From Dryocosmus kuriphilus (lineage: Eukaryota > Arthropoda > Insecta > Hymenoptera > Cynipidae), in the NCBI GenBank assembly GCA_038277395.1, contig CM076195.1:46189337-46253336 (forward strand): a stretch of DNA of 64,000 nucleotides. Direction: 5' to 3'. Shown one piece after another: positions 22,381 through 33,781 of this stretch. Position numbers and translations under genes: made by a program. The first letter of the stretch is position 1; the number at the start of each line of letters is the position of its first letter. The notes below the pieces were generated by a model, which was not told the DNA's origin, made no database searches, and was given only the letters and a program-made list of their open reading frames with translations.

Positions 22381-23022
22381 CTAGGGGGCTCAGCCCCCTG
22401 CTTGCTTCGCTCGCCAAACCCCTTAGGGTGTATTCCTATCAGTATTCTGTACTAAATAGTATTTTTTATTAAATTTTGTAATTTAATTGTTAAATTTTAA
22501 TTCTTTCATTTTAATTACTTAATTTTAATTCTAAATGTTAACGCTTTGCAATATTTACACTCAACACTCATGTCACTATTATCCAAATAATCTAATTGCT
22601 GCCCGTCTTCATATAATCCTAACATTAGTTTTGGTCTTGTTTTTGGTTTCGATCTTCTATAAGAATCCTTTTCTTTTCATTTTCATATATTTCAGTTGTA
22701 AAATTTTCTTTCCTTCCCGATGCACGTTTTTTCTGAAGCTGCTCCGATGTTTTTTGAACTTTCCTTCTTCCTAACTCCTTTCGTTTCATGGTAGCCTTCC
22801 TCGTCCGCTCAATTAATCGATTCCTCAATTCATCTTCCGAAAGTTTTTGCCTCGGAGGCATGACGCAATGAACACGATAAAGCAGCAGCACACATAAAAT
22901 ATATTTATAGATGTGACCCGCGCGACCTTTGCCAGCAGACTGATGGTCGAGTTTTATTCTTCGCTCTTCCTTCTACGATATTCGCAGTCACCGCCTAAAC
23001 ACTTTTTTATATAATATAAGGA
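22381..23022 (-). mobile_element. Helitron-like remnant
   Basis: On the minus strand the element would start TCCTTATATTATATAAAAAA at 23022 and end in a GGGGGC-TGA-GCCCCC hairpin running into CTAG at 22381. It lies between A and T within TA-rich DNA. A 5' TC, a 3' hairpin with CTAG and A/T insertion are Helitron hallmarks. At 642 bp it retains only the start of the coding region and is non-autonomous. Confidence 0.65.
22625..22861 (-). pseudogene. N-terminal fragment of a Helitron-type protein
   Basis: The chosen start at 22861 gives MPPRQKLSEDELRNRLIERT and then a Lys/Arg/Glu-rich stretch up to a stop at 22625. Basic, repeat-like N-termini of this sort begin many animal Helitron replicase-helicase proteins. 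Rep and helicase domains are absent; internal deletion is inferred. Not specific enough to be certain. Confidence 0.4.
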
Positions 23023-23515
23023 TATATATAGGTATATATATATATATATATAAATAAATTATGTAGGTATATAATATAGACAATATATTAAACTGCAACC
23101 TAAAAAAAAAATGCATTTACGAAAAAATATTATAGGAAAATTAGTATAGGCCTATACTGTTTTTCGTATAATGAATTCACTATAGTTTTTTCGCGATTAT
23201 AACAAATCATAGTGGAGAAAAATTTATAGAAATTATTACAGACAATATTATATGAAAATAATGGCGCACACGTACATGAAAATTTTGATTTTAATTAAAA
23301 TTAATCACATATTTTAGACAGTTCTAATAATGTAATTAATTCTCATTACAATCAAAATTTTCACGTACTTGTGACCCACAGTAAACACTGATTTATATTT
23401 CGCTAATTTTTGTATTAGTTCTTTAATTAAATTAATTTATTAATGAAATTATTAAATACTTTTTAATTAATATTTAATTATTTTCATATAATATTTTCTA
23501 TGATTCCTCAGGGTG
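23023..23515. other. very AT-rich spacer
   Basis: TA-rich sequence without coding signal. A short inverted match (acgtacatgaaaattttgatt near 23270 against aatcaaaattttcacgtac near 23350) forms a possible hairpin of about 90 bp. Confidence 0.4.
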
Positions 23516-23600
23516 TCTACCCGATGGATTACTTTCAAATCGCGGTTATTTCCCGGTTTTCTCCCGGTCAATTTTTTATTTTCCCGGGTCAATTATTTAT
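23516..23600 (+). repeat. hAT-like element end (CAGGGTGTCTAC type), second copy
   Basis: CAGGGTGTCTACCCG starts at about 23516, followed by CCCGG-rich sequence like that at 2970-3094 on the other strand. The partner end is not evident. Confidence 0.5.
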
Positions 23601-23911
23601 TAGCTTTATTTAAAAATTGATAAGAGCGCAATAGTTTATTTCAAAACCTAATATTCGCTTCGATGATAATGTATAACTATGGTAACCCAATCAATGGGTT
23701 CAAGGAATAGATAATCTGTCAAAAGCTTTTTTTTTTAAATTTGGCTGAAACACTTCAAGGTTTCGTGATCTTTCGTGATAGAAAAACCCTAGGGAAAAAT
23801 TAGTCAACGTAGGCGAGATGCGCCTACAAAAAGGGTTTCGTACTCTATTTAAATACAGTATTAGAACTGTTTAACTTTTATATTTTTCTTCCATTTACAA
23901 AATTTTGACGG

Positions 23912-24240
23912 TAACGGCCACTAACATCCCCTAGCAACATTCAATAACAACCCTTAACAACGATCAATAACAAACTTCAGCAACGGTCAATAACAACCAT
24001 TAGTAACGGTCAAGAACAAACCCTAGAAACGGTCAATGACAACCCCTAGCTCCGGTCAATAATAACCCTTAACAAAGGTAAATAGCAACCCTTAGCAACG
24101 GTCAATAACAATCCTCAGCAACGGTCAATAACAATCCTTAGCAACCGTGAATAAAAACCCTTAGCAAAGGTCAATAACAAGCCTTAGCAAAAGTTATATC
24201 AACCCTTAGCAACGGTGAATAACAACAGTTAACAACGGTA
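23912..24240 (+). repeat. 23-bp minisatellite, about 14 copies
   Basis: Imperfect tandem units of about 23 bp, consensus GGTCAATAACAACCCTTAGCAAC, run through the interval and end at the SINE-like sequence. Confidence 0.88.
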
Positions 24241-24480
24241 CGAGGGACTGACGCACATACGATCGAAAGTATAAGGATTTCTGCCCGGGGCTACGAAACC
24301 TTAAAAACCGAGAGTATATAGCCGGGAATGCTATACTGGGGAATGGAAGAGGAAGAGTGACTGTCGATTGTTGGAGGTATAGCGAGTGAGCGTCAGTAAA
24401 AATTGACTCCATCCCGAGGAGTAGAACCCTTGGCCGCCGGCTCGAAAGCCCGATGCGCTAACCACTGCGCCAAACACGTA
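24240..24480 (-). repeat. tRNA-derived SINE-like sequence
   Basis: On the minus strand from about 24478 the sequence has TGGCGCAGTGGTTAGCGC (A box, D-arm) and then GGTTCTACTCC (B box) about 35 bp further on. The anticodon loop CTTTCGA would give TTC, but the acceptor and anticodon stems do not pair well, so it is not a functional tRNA. An unrelated tail runs to about 24240, where the minisatellite starts. This is the architecture of a tRNA-derived SINE. Confidence 0.65.
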
Positions 24481-26128
24481 GTCGGTGATGAGTTACGTAC
24501 AGTCAACTCATCACTTTACTGCCTCACCGATACCACTCAAGTCAGTCTTCAGGGTGGAAAGGGGGAAGCCATGTGACCTGTTCCATGTACCACGTTACAC
24601 CTAATAACATGTTTATCAAAGAATTTTTAATTTGCGTTTTAGTACACGACCGCCACTTAGTACATGAACAGTAGACACTCATTTTTTAGCGTTTTTAATT
24701 TGCTAATTTTAGATTGTTAATATTATCAATTCCGAGTTTAAATTTTTTCTCTTAAGTAGGTTAAAAGCTATCCGAATTCTCAATAAAATTATTCCAGGAT
24801 AAAGCCATTTTGTCATTATTTTAAGAAATTTTAAATAAAATCTCAAAGGGCTGCGTCACCACGCGACGCTGATGCCGAAGCTAATTTATGACTCTTGGCC
24901 GCAACTTCAGATCACTCGTTAGTTACTTTAGTTTTTGGTTGATTCAGTTGAATATTTATTGAATTTTATAAACAAATATTGTATTTAATTCTTTTCTAAT
25001 TCGTAAAACCATCACAGAAATTAAAATGGACAGCTTTTGTACCTCACGCCGACGCGCTGCCGGAAACCGATCAAATTTAGCCTTACACCTCCGCCAACAA
25101 AAATAACGTCAGTGCAGACTTACATAAAATCTTAAATGTTCGAACGAGTGGAGTCGAGCTTGTTAGGGTTCGAGTCTAGTCGAGCCAAGCTCGAAAGTTT
25201 TCGAGTACTTGAACAGTATCAAACTACCCGTTGGTTTCCCTGACTATTACTGCGTGAAGTACGCAAGATTTCAGGCGGCTCGAAACTTTTAAGCTGTTCA
25301 ATACTTAGTACTAGGGGATTTCTCAGGTTTCTAATCATTTTGAGGTAAAAATTGAAAAATTTGACAATTTTGACCTGAATCTCACAAATTTTTTAAAAGT
25401 CCAATAAACTGACGAAGTTCAATGAGACTTGAGTACTGGGAAGTTTTTGGTTTTCTGGTCACAGATTTTAGGTCACAATAAAAAAATTAGACATTTTTTA
25501 TCAAAAGTGGCATGATTTTTTTAAAAGTTCAATAAACTCCCGGATTCACTTTCGGTCGAAATTTAAAAAACTCGACTTTCCCTAGCGGAAATTAGTTTTT
25601 AAAATCCCTTAGGGAAACCGATGGGTTAACCCTATTTCCCATGGGGTTTTCATGAGATGCTGTAACGGGGATCCCCATGGGGCTATTAAAATTATTCTAC
25701 ACGGGTTACTAATGACTGTTTGCGCTTAATCAATTTGAGTCTAGTACCTGGATAAGTTTTATTGTATGATACAAAACTCAAAATTTAACCAGGTAGTACT
25801 AAGAACATTACCAGGCCTACTTTCATTGCCTCGGGACAATCTTAGCGCATTAGGTGTTGCACCAGATATTTAAAATAATAATTTACAGGAAGTTTGCCAG
25901 AAAGTGATATCCATTAGGACAGGCCGAAAGTAACGAATTTTGGCCAACCAAATGCCGAATATGAAAAAAAGTTGCCTTAACTGATCAGGACAAACGTAAA
26001 TTTTGTTTGTAAGTATTATAACCAGCCACCGAGGTCAAAAAGGTTAAAAAAAAAAAATGGGTCAAAAACCGATTTTTCCTACTTTTCATTCAAAATTTTC
26101 AAATTGATAACTTTTTAAAAAATATTTG
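24481..26128. other. unassigned intergenic sequence
   Basis: No open frame with recognisable features. There are patches of local repetition such as TCGAGY words at 25150-25210 and CCCATGGGG-type palindromes at 25620-25680. No boundary could be assigned. Confidence 0.4.
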
Positions 26129-26131
26129 TTA

Positions 26132-26300
26132 GGGAGCGTCCATTAATTACGTAAAAGTTGGGGGGGGGGGGGGGGGGGGGTCAGCCAAGTCTTACGACCA
26201 TGTTAAAGTTACATGCATTTACTATAGAAAAACCCTTACGAAGGGGTGTGAGGGGTCTCAAATTCCAAAAATGACCCGTACGTAATTAATGGACGCTCCC
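26132..26300. mobile_element. Harbinger-like MITE with perfect TIRs
   Basis: GGGAGCGTCCATTAATTACG starts at 26132, and its exact reverse complement ends at 26300, giving TIRs of at least 21 bp without mismatch. The trinucleotide TTA flanks both sides (26129-26131 and 26301-26303), which fits PIF/Harbinger. The interior carries a 20-bp G run near 26160. Confidence 0.8.
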
Positions 26301-26477
26301 TTAACAGAATAAGGTAAAACACATCTTTTTTGTTGAATTATTTTTTTTTTGTAATGTCAACCGTTTTTCAGAAAAACAAAAAGAAAATGTCAAAAAACAG
26401 AAAACATTTTTTTCACAGTTCTCAATATTAACATGTATGTAGAATACTATTTACTTTTAAGGGCATGTGAGGAACTT

Positions 26478-27303
26478 AAATACCTATATTACGGACATCA
26501 ATTTTTAGGATTTATCAATTTATTTTTTGAATCTCAGAACTTTTTTTGTAAATAAAATATCGGACTGAAACTTTGGAAAATGCATGAGAAGACACTAAAT
26601 TGCGTTTGTATACATTATTTGAGTAGGAATTTTGAAAAAAGTTTTTTTTCTACGAAATTAAAACGGGAAGCATTTTTCATGCTAGTTCCAATCAACACGG
26701 CTCCCATAATGGCAGAGCGATTGCGTGCGACACTCCTCGGGTTCACTGACAGTTGACACTGCGAATTTACATGTTAGTTTGTTTATTTGCACTATACGTA
26801 CAAAAATTATTGTGCATAATGTTTGCTAAGGATGTTTGCCTAATTTTCTTCAAGACAGAGGAGTCGTTTACCTCAATACTGTTCCAATGAAAAAAAAAGA
26901 CAAATTGATTACAGAGTTCTACAGCACGGACGGTACTCTTGGGAATTTATTTATTACAAACCTTTTTACATTATTTATACTTAAATCGCGTATACAGACG
27001 TCGTTTATTGTCTTCTTTTGCTTCGCTGAAAGTTTTAGGCCAATATATCATGTATAAAAAAAGTTCCGGGAGTCAAAAAATTTCTGGAGAATTTATTAAT
27101 CTGCTCCAAACATTTTCCAGTTTTAATTTCGTCGACAAAAACTTTTTTCAAAATTCCTACTCAAATAATATGAAAAAACGCAGTTTATTATCTTCATGCA
27201 TTTCTCAAAGTTTCAGTCCGATATTTTGTTTAGAAAAAAAGTTCTGAGATTCAAAAAATAAATGGATAAATCCCAAAAATCGAGATCGTTAATATAGGTA
27301 TTT
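26478..27303. mobile_element. foldback element with ~190-bp arms
   Basis: 26478-26670 and 27115-27303 are inverted copies sharing AATATCGGACTGAAACTTTG and TATTTGAGTAGGAATTTTGA. The roughly 445-bp centre encodes two short frames without family motifs. Confidence 0.7.
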
Positions 27304-29854
27304 CTGTATTTTACCTGGCTTCAAAGAGAATTTTTAATAAAATATACTTTGGTGTTTTAAGTTCGTAAAGGGCAAATTGGAGCACTTTAAAGGATTTGCT
27401 AACCTTTTGGCTATGAATTTCAATTAATTACGTATGCAGTTCTCATCTTATATCAATAACATTTGATGACATCGTACACAATCCAGTTCTCACGAAGAGG
27501 TCATGTCTGCATTTCGAGTCCCACCCATGACCAACCTAACCACCCTCACGCCTGGCTCTAAACCAAGTTTCACATAAAAGAGCAGGCTAAAGTTTGTACC
27601 CTAGAAATTATGTTTTCGGGATACCTCTTGAGTATTTTCACTGAATATGAAATTTATCAAAAATTAAGATTATAAATGCCCCCAACAATGTAAAATAATT
27701 GAAATTCAAAAAACTTTAAAACTCTGCAGTTAATAATTTTTTAAAATCTTTTTTGCTCGCGCGTGTTACTTAAGATTTAAATCGATCGATTCCACATTCA
27801 GTACACCTCATGGGGGTCCCGAATCCCAATGCACTACTTTTAGGCATGGTATTCTTTATGATTTCTAGAAATATTTTTTTCGATCCACCCTACTCAACAT
27901 ATTCAACTTTTGACAAATTTTGTGCATATAACTCAATCCAAAAAATATTTTATCTGCACACTTTTAAAAAAATATTTGTTGAGCAAAATTTTATTATTTA
28001 AATTTTTTATTAATGTTTGCTAGCAAAAACTTTACATGTAAAACATTCGCCATAATTTTGGATTCTAAGAGAATATGTCATTTATTTATGTCCTACTGTC
28101 AAGTGAAAGGATTGAACAGAGTTGAAACTCCTTAATTTGGTCCGAAAAAGTCGTTCTAGAGACTTTACTTTCATTTTTCTCCTTTCTACCGCAGTTTGAT
28201 CAAAATATACAAGAATGTCATTTATATACTCTCTACTGTAAATTGTTATGATTGATAAGAATTGAAAAGCTTTAATTTTGCTAAAAAAAAGTCGGTTTGG
28301 AAACTTGATACCCACTTTTATCCAATTAGTCGACATCTAATTCAACTGAAGCTGGTACCATTCGATTCAGCGCAGCGGCGCGGAAACTATAAGATATGAC
28401 AGATTTTTCAACACCTTTGTAAAAGTAAATGGAGTAATTGTGCTTAGAATTTGTGGAAACTTTCTTTTTACAGAATTGTCGGTTTACAACTTCAATAACA
28501 ATTTTAAAAACTTTCCAAATATATTAGTTAGTTAATTTTCGGTTTAGCGGATCAATAAATACAAGGCTATGTAGAAGAAAAACGTTCCATTCTTCAGGTC
28601 AAAATCGGCACTTCTTTAAATCCTCCTGGAAATGAAAGGTGTTCAGCGTTTGGAGTTTTTGAGGAAATCAAAGTTTAACATGAAGAAATAAGGAATTAAA
28701 TAATTTTTCCTACAATAAAAGGCTAATACACTAAAGATAGTTTCGTTTCACATAGTCAGAAATTGAGCCGCTGTATAGTGTAACTTCATTAAGGTATAAT
28801 AACGTTTTCTGGAAAATATTACTTTGTTTGAACAGTTAAAAAAATACGAGCATTTAATTTGTTTTGATGAAACGCGCACGAAGAGAGAACTCCGGGTTCT
28901 CTGGCGAGACAACTTGCAAAGTTGTCAAGAATCACTTTTATCAATTCTGTTCTTTTCTCTTCAAATTACTTATTCGCTTTTGATATCTACTTTCAATTCA
29001 AGTTTACTCTTTCATGATTAAATAAACAGTACAATATTCGAACGAATAATGGGGAAACCGTATAATAAAATAATTAATTACAGGTTAAAAAATTTTACTT
29101 TACCGCATGATCGTCTTTAAAAAATAAGCTGTTCTTTAATATTTTTAATATATTGTTTAATAATCATGGATTACTGAATCTTCAGTGCTTAAAAAACACT
29201 AGTTTTTTTTTATTTATCGAAGCTGCACTTTATTCATACTCTAATAACTAGTCGAAGGATGGAAAAATGCTGTTTAATTCTTTTCAACCGGTGCTAAAAT
29301 TATTTCATTTTTATATTTTCTAAAAGAAATTTTGGGACAAAATTATAAAATTGTTTCCTTTGAAATGTAGATGGGATGTCCCATGAATTATCCTTATACT
29401 GGTGGATACAGAAGAAAAAAATAATTTAAAAAGTCCCATAAAATTCTGGGGTCCGATTCATATTGTGAGACCTACAGATCATTGAAATTGCTTGTACGTG
29501 AGCCCCCAGGGGCAAGTGTGCTCGCACGGAGAGAGGCGATCGTCGGCAGAACTTCTCCAGCGCAGGTTCCCAATGCTTGAGTTTGATCAAACCTTTACCA
29601 ATCGAATAATAAAATTACTAAATAAAAACGATTTAGACTTTCAGTAACTGTTACGCAACTGCGTACATGCACATATGGCATTTGAACAACTGTACACCTG
29701 GACAGCTGTGTGAGAAACCTGACTTGGGATAATCGAGAAATTTCAACAATCATAGTTTTCGTATCAACTGTGAGAGCAATTAATGTTCGATTACGACTCA
29801 CTGAAAAAAGAAGCGATTTCCAATTGTTTTTTATGAACATTTTTTATAAAAAAA
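27304..29854. other. unassigned sequence with a dispersed repeat
   Basis: 27870-28080 resembles 7840-8090, so it is a dispersed repeat. Two imperfect units near 28077 and 28216 share a gtcatttat...ctactgt word. The rest, 28340-29850, shows no supportable gene or repeat. Confidence 0.4.
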
Positions 29855-30465
29855 TTTACCGTTGCACTATTTTTCAATGACTGCACTCAAATATTTGTTT
29901 ACGAAAATCAAACAAAAATATCAGTTCGACGATTCCGTGTCATTATACTTTGCAACTTTTCACAACAATGCCAATTATTTAAACTAATTTTACAAACAAA
30001 TGAAGTTTGACTTTATTTCAATAACTGGACTAAATTTTTTTACGGAATCAACTATAAATGTCGTTCCAATGACTCCCTGTTATGATACTTTGCAACTTTA
30101 CAACAATTTTTAATTATTTAAACAAACTGTATAAACAAATGCACAGCGTGACTATTTTTTAATTACTTAACTCAACTTTTGTTTACGGAATCAACTACAA
30201 ATGTCATTTCGATGACTCCATGTCATTATACTTTGCAACTTGACAACAATTGTTAACTTTTTAAACAACTTTTATAAGCAAATGGACAGTTTGACATTAT
30301 TTCTATGACTGAGCTCAATTTTTCTATGGAAACAACTAAAAATATCGTTTTGTTGACTCCCTGTTATGATACTTTGTAACTTGACAATAACTGTTAATTA
30401 TTGATATAAATTTTCTAAACAAATGAACAGTTTAACTTTATTTAAATGACTGTAGTTCAAAGATT
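29855..30465 (+). repeat. tandem array, ~142-bp unit, four copies
   Basis: The landmark GACTCC(C/A)TGT.AT.ATACTTTG recurs near 29928, 30068, 30212 and 30353. Each unit also has a TTTACGGAATCAACTA-like and an AAACAAATG-like word. Copies are imperfect. No coding capacity. Confidence 0.85.
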
Positions 30466-31325
30466 CCCAGACATACTCCTCCTAGCTTACTTTTGACGAT
30501 GTGGTTGATAAGACCTGATTAATTAGTCTGAATGGGTACTTACGCACTTGATGATAGTTAATTAAATTTAGTTTACGTTAACATAACCCAAAAGCTACCC
30601 AGTATTTTTTTATTGTAGTTCAACGACCCCCAAACATACTCCCCTTAGTTTACTTTTGACGATGTGGTTGATAAAAACTGATTAATTAGGTCGAATAAGT
30701 AGGGTAAGCTCTTGGTGATAGTTATGCAAGTTAAGCGTATGTTCATCAGGTGTTATTAACCACAGTGTTAAGAGTAAACTAGATGATGTAAGTCTGCAGG
30801 TCGTTGAAATACCTTAAATTGAATAATAGGCAGTTTTTGAATCATGCAAACTTAAGCCAAACTGGAATAACTGTCACAAAGAGCTTACCCTGCATATTCA
30901 AACTAATAATCAGATCTTATCAACCACGTCGTCAAGCGTAACCTAGAGGGAGTAAGTCTGGGATCGTGGAACTGCTGTAAACAAAATAATGGGTAGTTTC
31001 AGAATCAAGCAAACAGAAGCTGAACTTTATTAACTATCGCCAAGTGCGTAAGTACCCATTCAGCCTAATTAATCAGGTGTTATAAACCACGTCGTCAAGA
31101 ATAAGCTAGGGGGAGTAAGTCTAGGACTCTTTAAACTACCGTAAAGTAAATACTGGGTAAGTTTTGAACAATGACAATATACGCTGACCTTTATTAACTA
31201 TCACCAAGAGCTTACCCTACCTATTGGGCCTAATTAATCAGGTCTTGTCAATCATGTCGTCAAAAGTACACCAGAGGGAGTAAGACTGGAGGTCGTTCAA
31301 CTACCGTAAAAAATATATATTTTTT
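30465..31325. repeat. tandem array, ~165-bp unit, with orientation switch
   Basis: Two units near 30470 and 30637 run one way (TTTTGACGATGTGGTTGATA). From about 30746 four units run the other way, with GGAGTAAGTCTG-type landmarks near 30778, 30943, 31104 and 31282. Unit sequences match across the switch after reverse complementing. Nothing is encoded. Confidence 0.85.
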
Positions 31326-31488
31326 TTTATCATGCAAACATAAGCTTTGAAACATAAGTTTTGACAACAATTTCTTTTATACATAATGCGCATGATATTG
31401 AAGAATACTTTAAGGTATAAAATGAAACTCTAGAAAGAAGTTAAAAATTTGATTTTTTGCCAGGTTTTGGAGCCTCTCAGCTCACTGT

Positions 31489-31944
31489 GTGTCCTCCGCT
31501 GAGACCTCACTGCATATTTCATATTATATCAAGTATTTAGTATATAATACGTGCTTTAATATAAATATGGACATTTTGAGTAAAGTCGGAAAAAAAGTAT
31601 CATATGCTACTCGGGAGCCTACTTCCTTCCCTTTTAGCATAATGTACTATTTTGCATGTAGTAAGCCAAACTACTCTAAATGGTCTGTTTTTTACGTTCT
31701 TGAAATTATTGAAACGCTTCTTAATAAGTTTCAAAATAAGCGACCCTTTAGTTCTCACAGAGTGAATCAATCACCTTCTATCTTATTCCATCCGGGTGAT
31801 ACTCATCGTACGAATAAAGCACTATTAAAGCACGTTCTTGAAAAAGAGGTTTCCACAAATGTTTTTGAAACACTCTATGACAACGAACTATCACATTTTA
31901 AGCCACGGAAAGTAACTAACTTCTTTGAAGTAGTTACTTTTTGA
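31489..31944 (+). CDS. unrecognised 151-codon open frame
   Basis: I do not recognise this protein. It begins MSSAETSLHISYYIKYLVYN and contains a hydrophobic and aromatic stretch (FPFSIMYYFACSKPNYSKW) and FHPGDTHRTNKALLKHVLE. It starts about 160 bp after the tandem array and its C-terminus overlaps a gtaactt-rich repeat that also occurs near 8425. The length is above chance for this base composition but not greatly so. It may be a transposon fragment or a fortuitous frame. Confidence 0.25.
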   Translation: MSSAETSLHISYYIKYLVYNTCFNINMDILSKVGKKVSYATREPTSFPFSIMYYFACSKPNYSKWSVFYVLEIIETLLNKFQNKRPFSSHRVNQSPSILFHPGDTHRTNKALLKHVLEKEVSTNVFETLYDNELSHFKPRKVTNFFEVVTF

Positions 31945-33701
31945 TGGTAACGATAGTGGTAACGAAGTTACTTTTTTAAATAGGTAACCAATTGGTAAAT
32001 TTTTAAATTGACTACATTTTATTCAGTAACGGTAACTATAAAAATCGTTACTTTTTACGTCACATTTTAAATATATTACACACAGTTCAGAAGCTTTTTT
32101 TTATTACGTTTTGTTGCGTCCTTTTTTAGTAAATCAAGAATCAAATTGAACTCGAAAGGGGATGTAAAATCATGTAAAGTCATGTAAAATCTCAAGTCGA
32201 AAAGTGAAAATTGTGATACGTAATAATTGATGTAAGTATTTTATTATGTACATCACATTCTATTATAAAATAACTGAAAGTAATGTAAATTTTTTGAAAT
32301 TAATTATATAAAGTTTACTTTTGTGTAATATGAACGATTCACTTAAAAGGAATTAATGAATGTTCTCAGAGATTCTTAATTCTCTCACAAAAGAAGTTAC
32401 AGAAAAGTTGGGTAAAATGTGAGAAGCGCTTGGCCGAACAACATTCTTAGGGCTGAAGATAAAAGTCAAGTCCCCCGTAGATAACCTAACATTTTTTAAT
32501 TTCGGTTAATATTGGAGGATTTCAGAAAATTCCAACTGCAAAGACTTTTTTTCCTTTAAGCAAATATTACTTATCAGGTTACTAAATAAAAGTAGAATTT
32601 ATTTAATAATTGACGTCCAAAGAAACGGGTGATGAAAAAACATCGGACGGCACTGGACAACTAACTCTGGTTAAATATGACCTTACTCATTTTTCTGGTT
32701 AATGTAACCAGAATTCTGGTTATTATAATCAGAATTCTAGTTATTTTTATAAAAATTTTTTAATGAAAGCAAATAGAATTCTGTTTAAATCAATCAGAAA
32801 AAATAGTAAGGGCATATTTAACAAGAAGTCTTGTCAACTTAACCAGACGTGTTTTCAATGCAGTATTTATAGTATTGTGTATTTATGTATATTATTATGT
32901 CATATTTATGTTCATATACATATGCGTTTCATGCCCCGACCAAAACTTTCGTTTCAGTTCGCTATTAATAGAAAAAATTCTTTTTTACTAAACTTTGATT
33001 TGTTATTTGTAGATTGACACGAAATTAGATAATATTTGAAAGTACAGTAATGATTGGATCAAAATTATTTTGTTCACCTGGCAGTAACCAAATGGAACAA
33101 AAGTGTCGGATCAGGTTCCTGTGTATTATATTAAATCAATCCTGTGCAAGCGTGATTGATTGATTTTTTATTTAATTTCTGAAATTTTATGTTAAATTAA
33201 TTTCTAAGTTTTTCATGTTCAATTTTAATGGCTTAAAGAAAAATACAATAAATACAGTTTAGGGTTTTAAATTTACAAAATTTTGTATAAAAAATTATCC
33301 AGCTTCAAACTTACTTTAAAATCATTCAATTTTCAATGCTTCATACTTTATATGGTCAGTATTAAATGCAAAAATGAAATTCAATTTACATTCTTGCTTG
33401 AACTTATACGTGTTTAACAGAAAAATTATTTTATTCCTTTTCTACAAATTTATAAGCCGCATATTAATAAAATGTTATAATAAAAAAAATTCGAATGAAA
33501 GGGGGACCAGATATTTTTCAGACGGCCCTGAATTTTCGGTCGACGGCGCTTCACTGAGATTTTTGCAGCATATTCCGTAATGCAGGTTAGCCGTGGGGTT
33601 TAGTTGTTAGGGATAATGATGCGTTAGACTTAGGTTAGGTTTATAGGTCGTTCGAAAACCGCCGCAGCGTTTCCGACTTTTCATAGCGTTAACAGCGTTC
33701 G

Positions 33702-33702
<1 letters not shown>
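31945..33702. other. unassigned AT-rich sequence
   Basis: 31945-32060 holds repeated GTAACGGTAACT-like words. 32690-32860 holds repeated AACCAGAATTCTGGTTA-like palindromes. No gene is supported. Confidence 0.4.

Positions 33703-33778
<76 letters not shown>
33703..33778 (+). repeat. (AT)n microsatellite
   Basis: A pure AT run abuts the left terminal repeat of the transposon at 33780; a shorter TA run flanks its right end at 40386. Confidence 0.95.

Positions 33779-33781
<3 letters not shown>

Noticed and set aside
23912..24240. CRISPR-like array
   Set aside because: Units are contiguous 23-bp repeats without unique spacers, in an animal genome.
24406..24478. A tRNA gene on the minus strand
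   Set aside because: A and B boxes are present but acceptor and anticodon stems do not pair, and a SINE-like tail follows.
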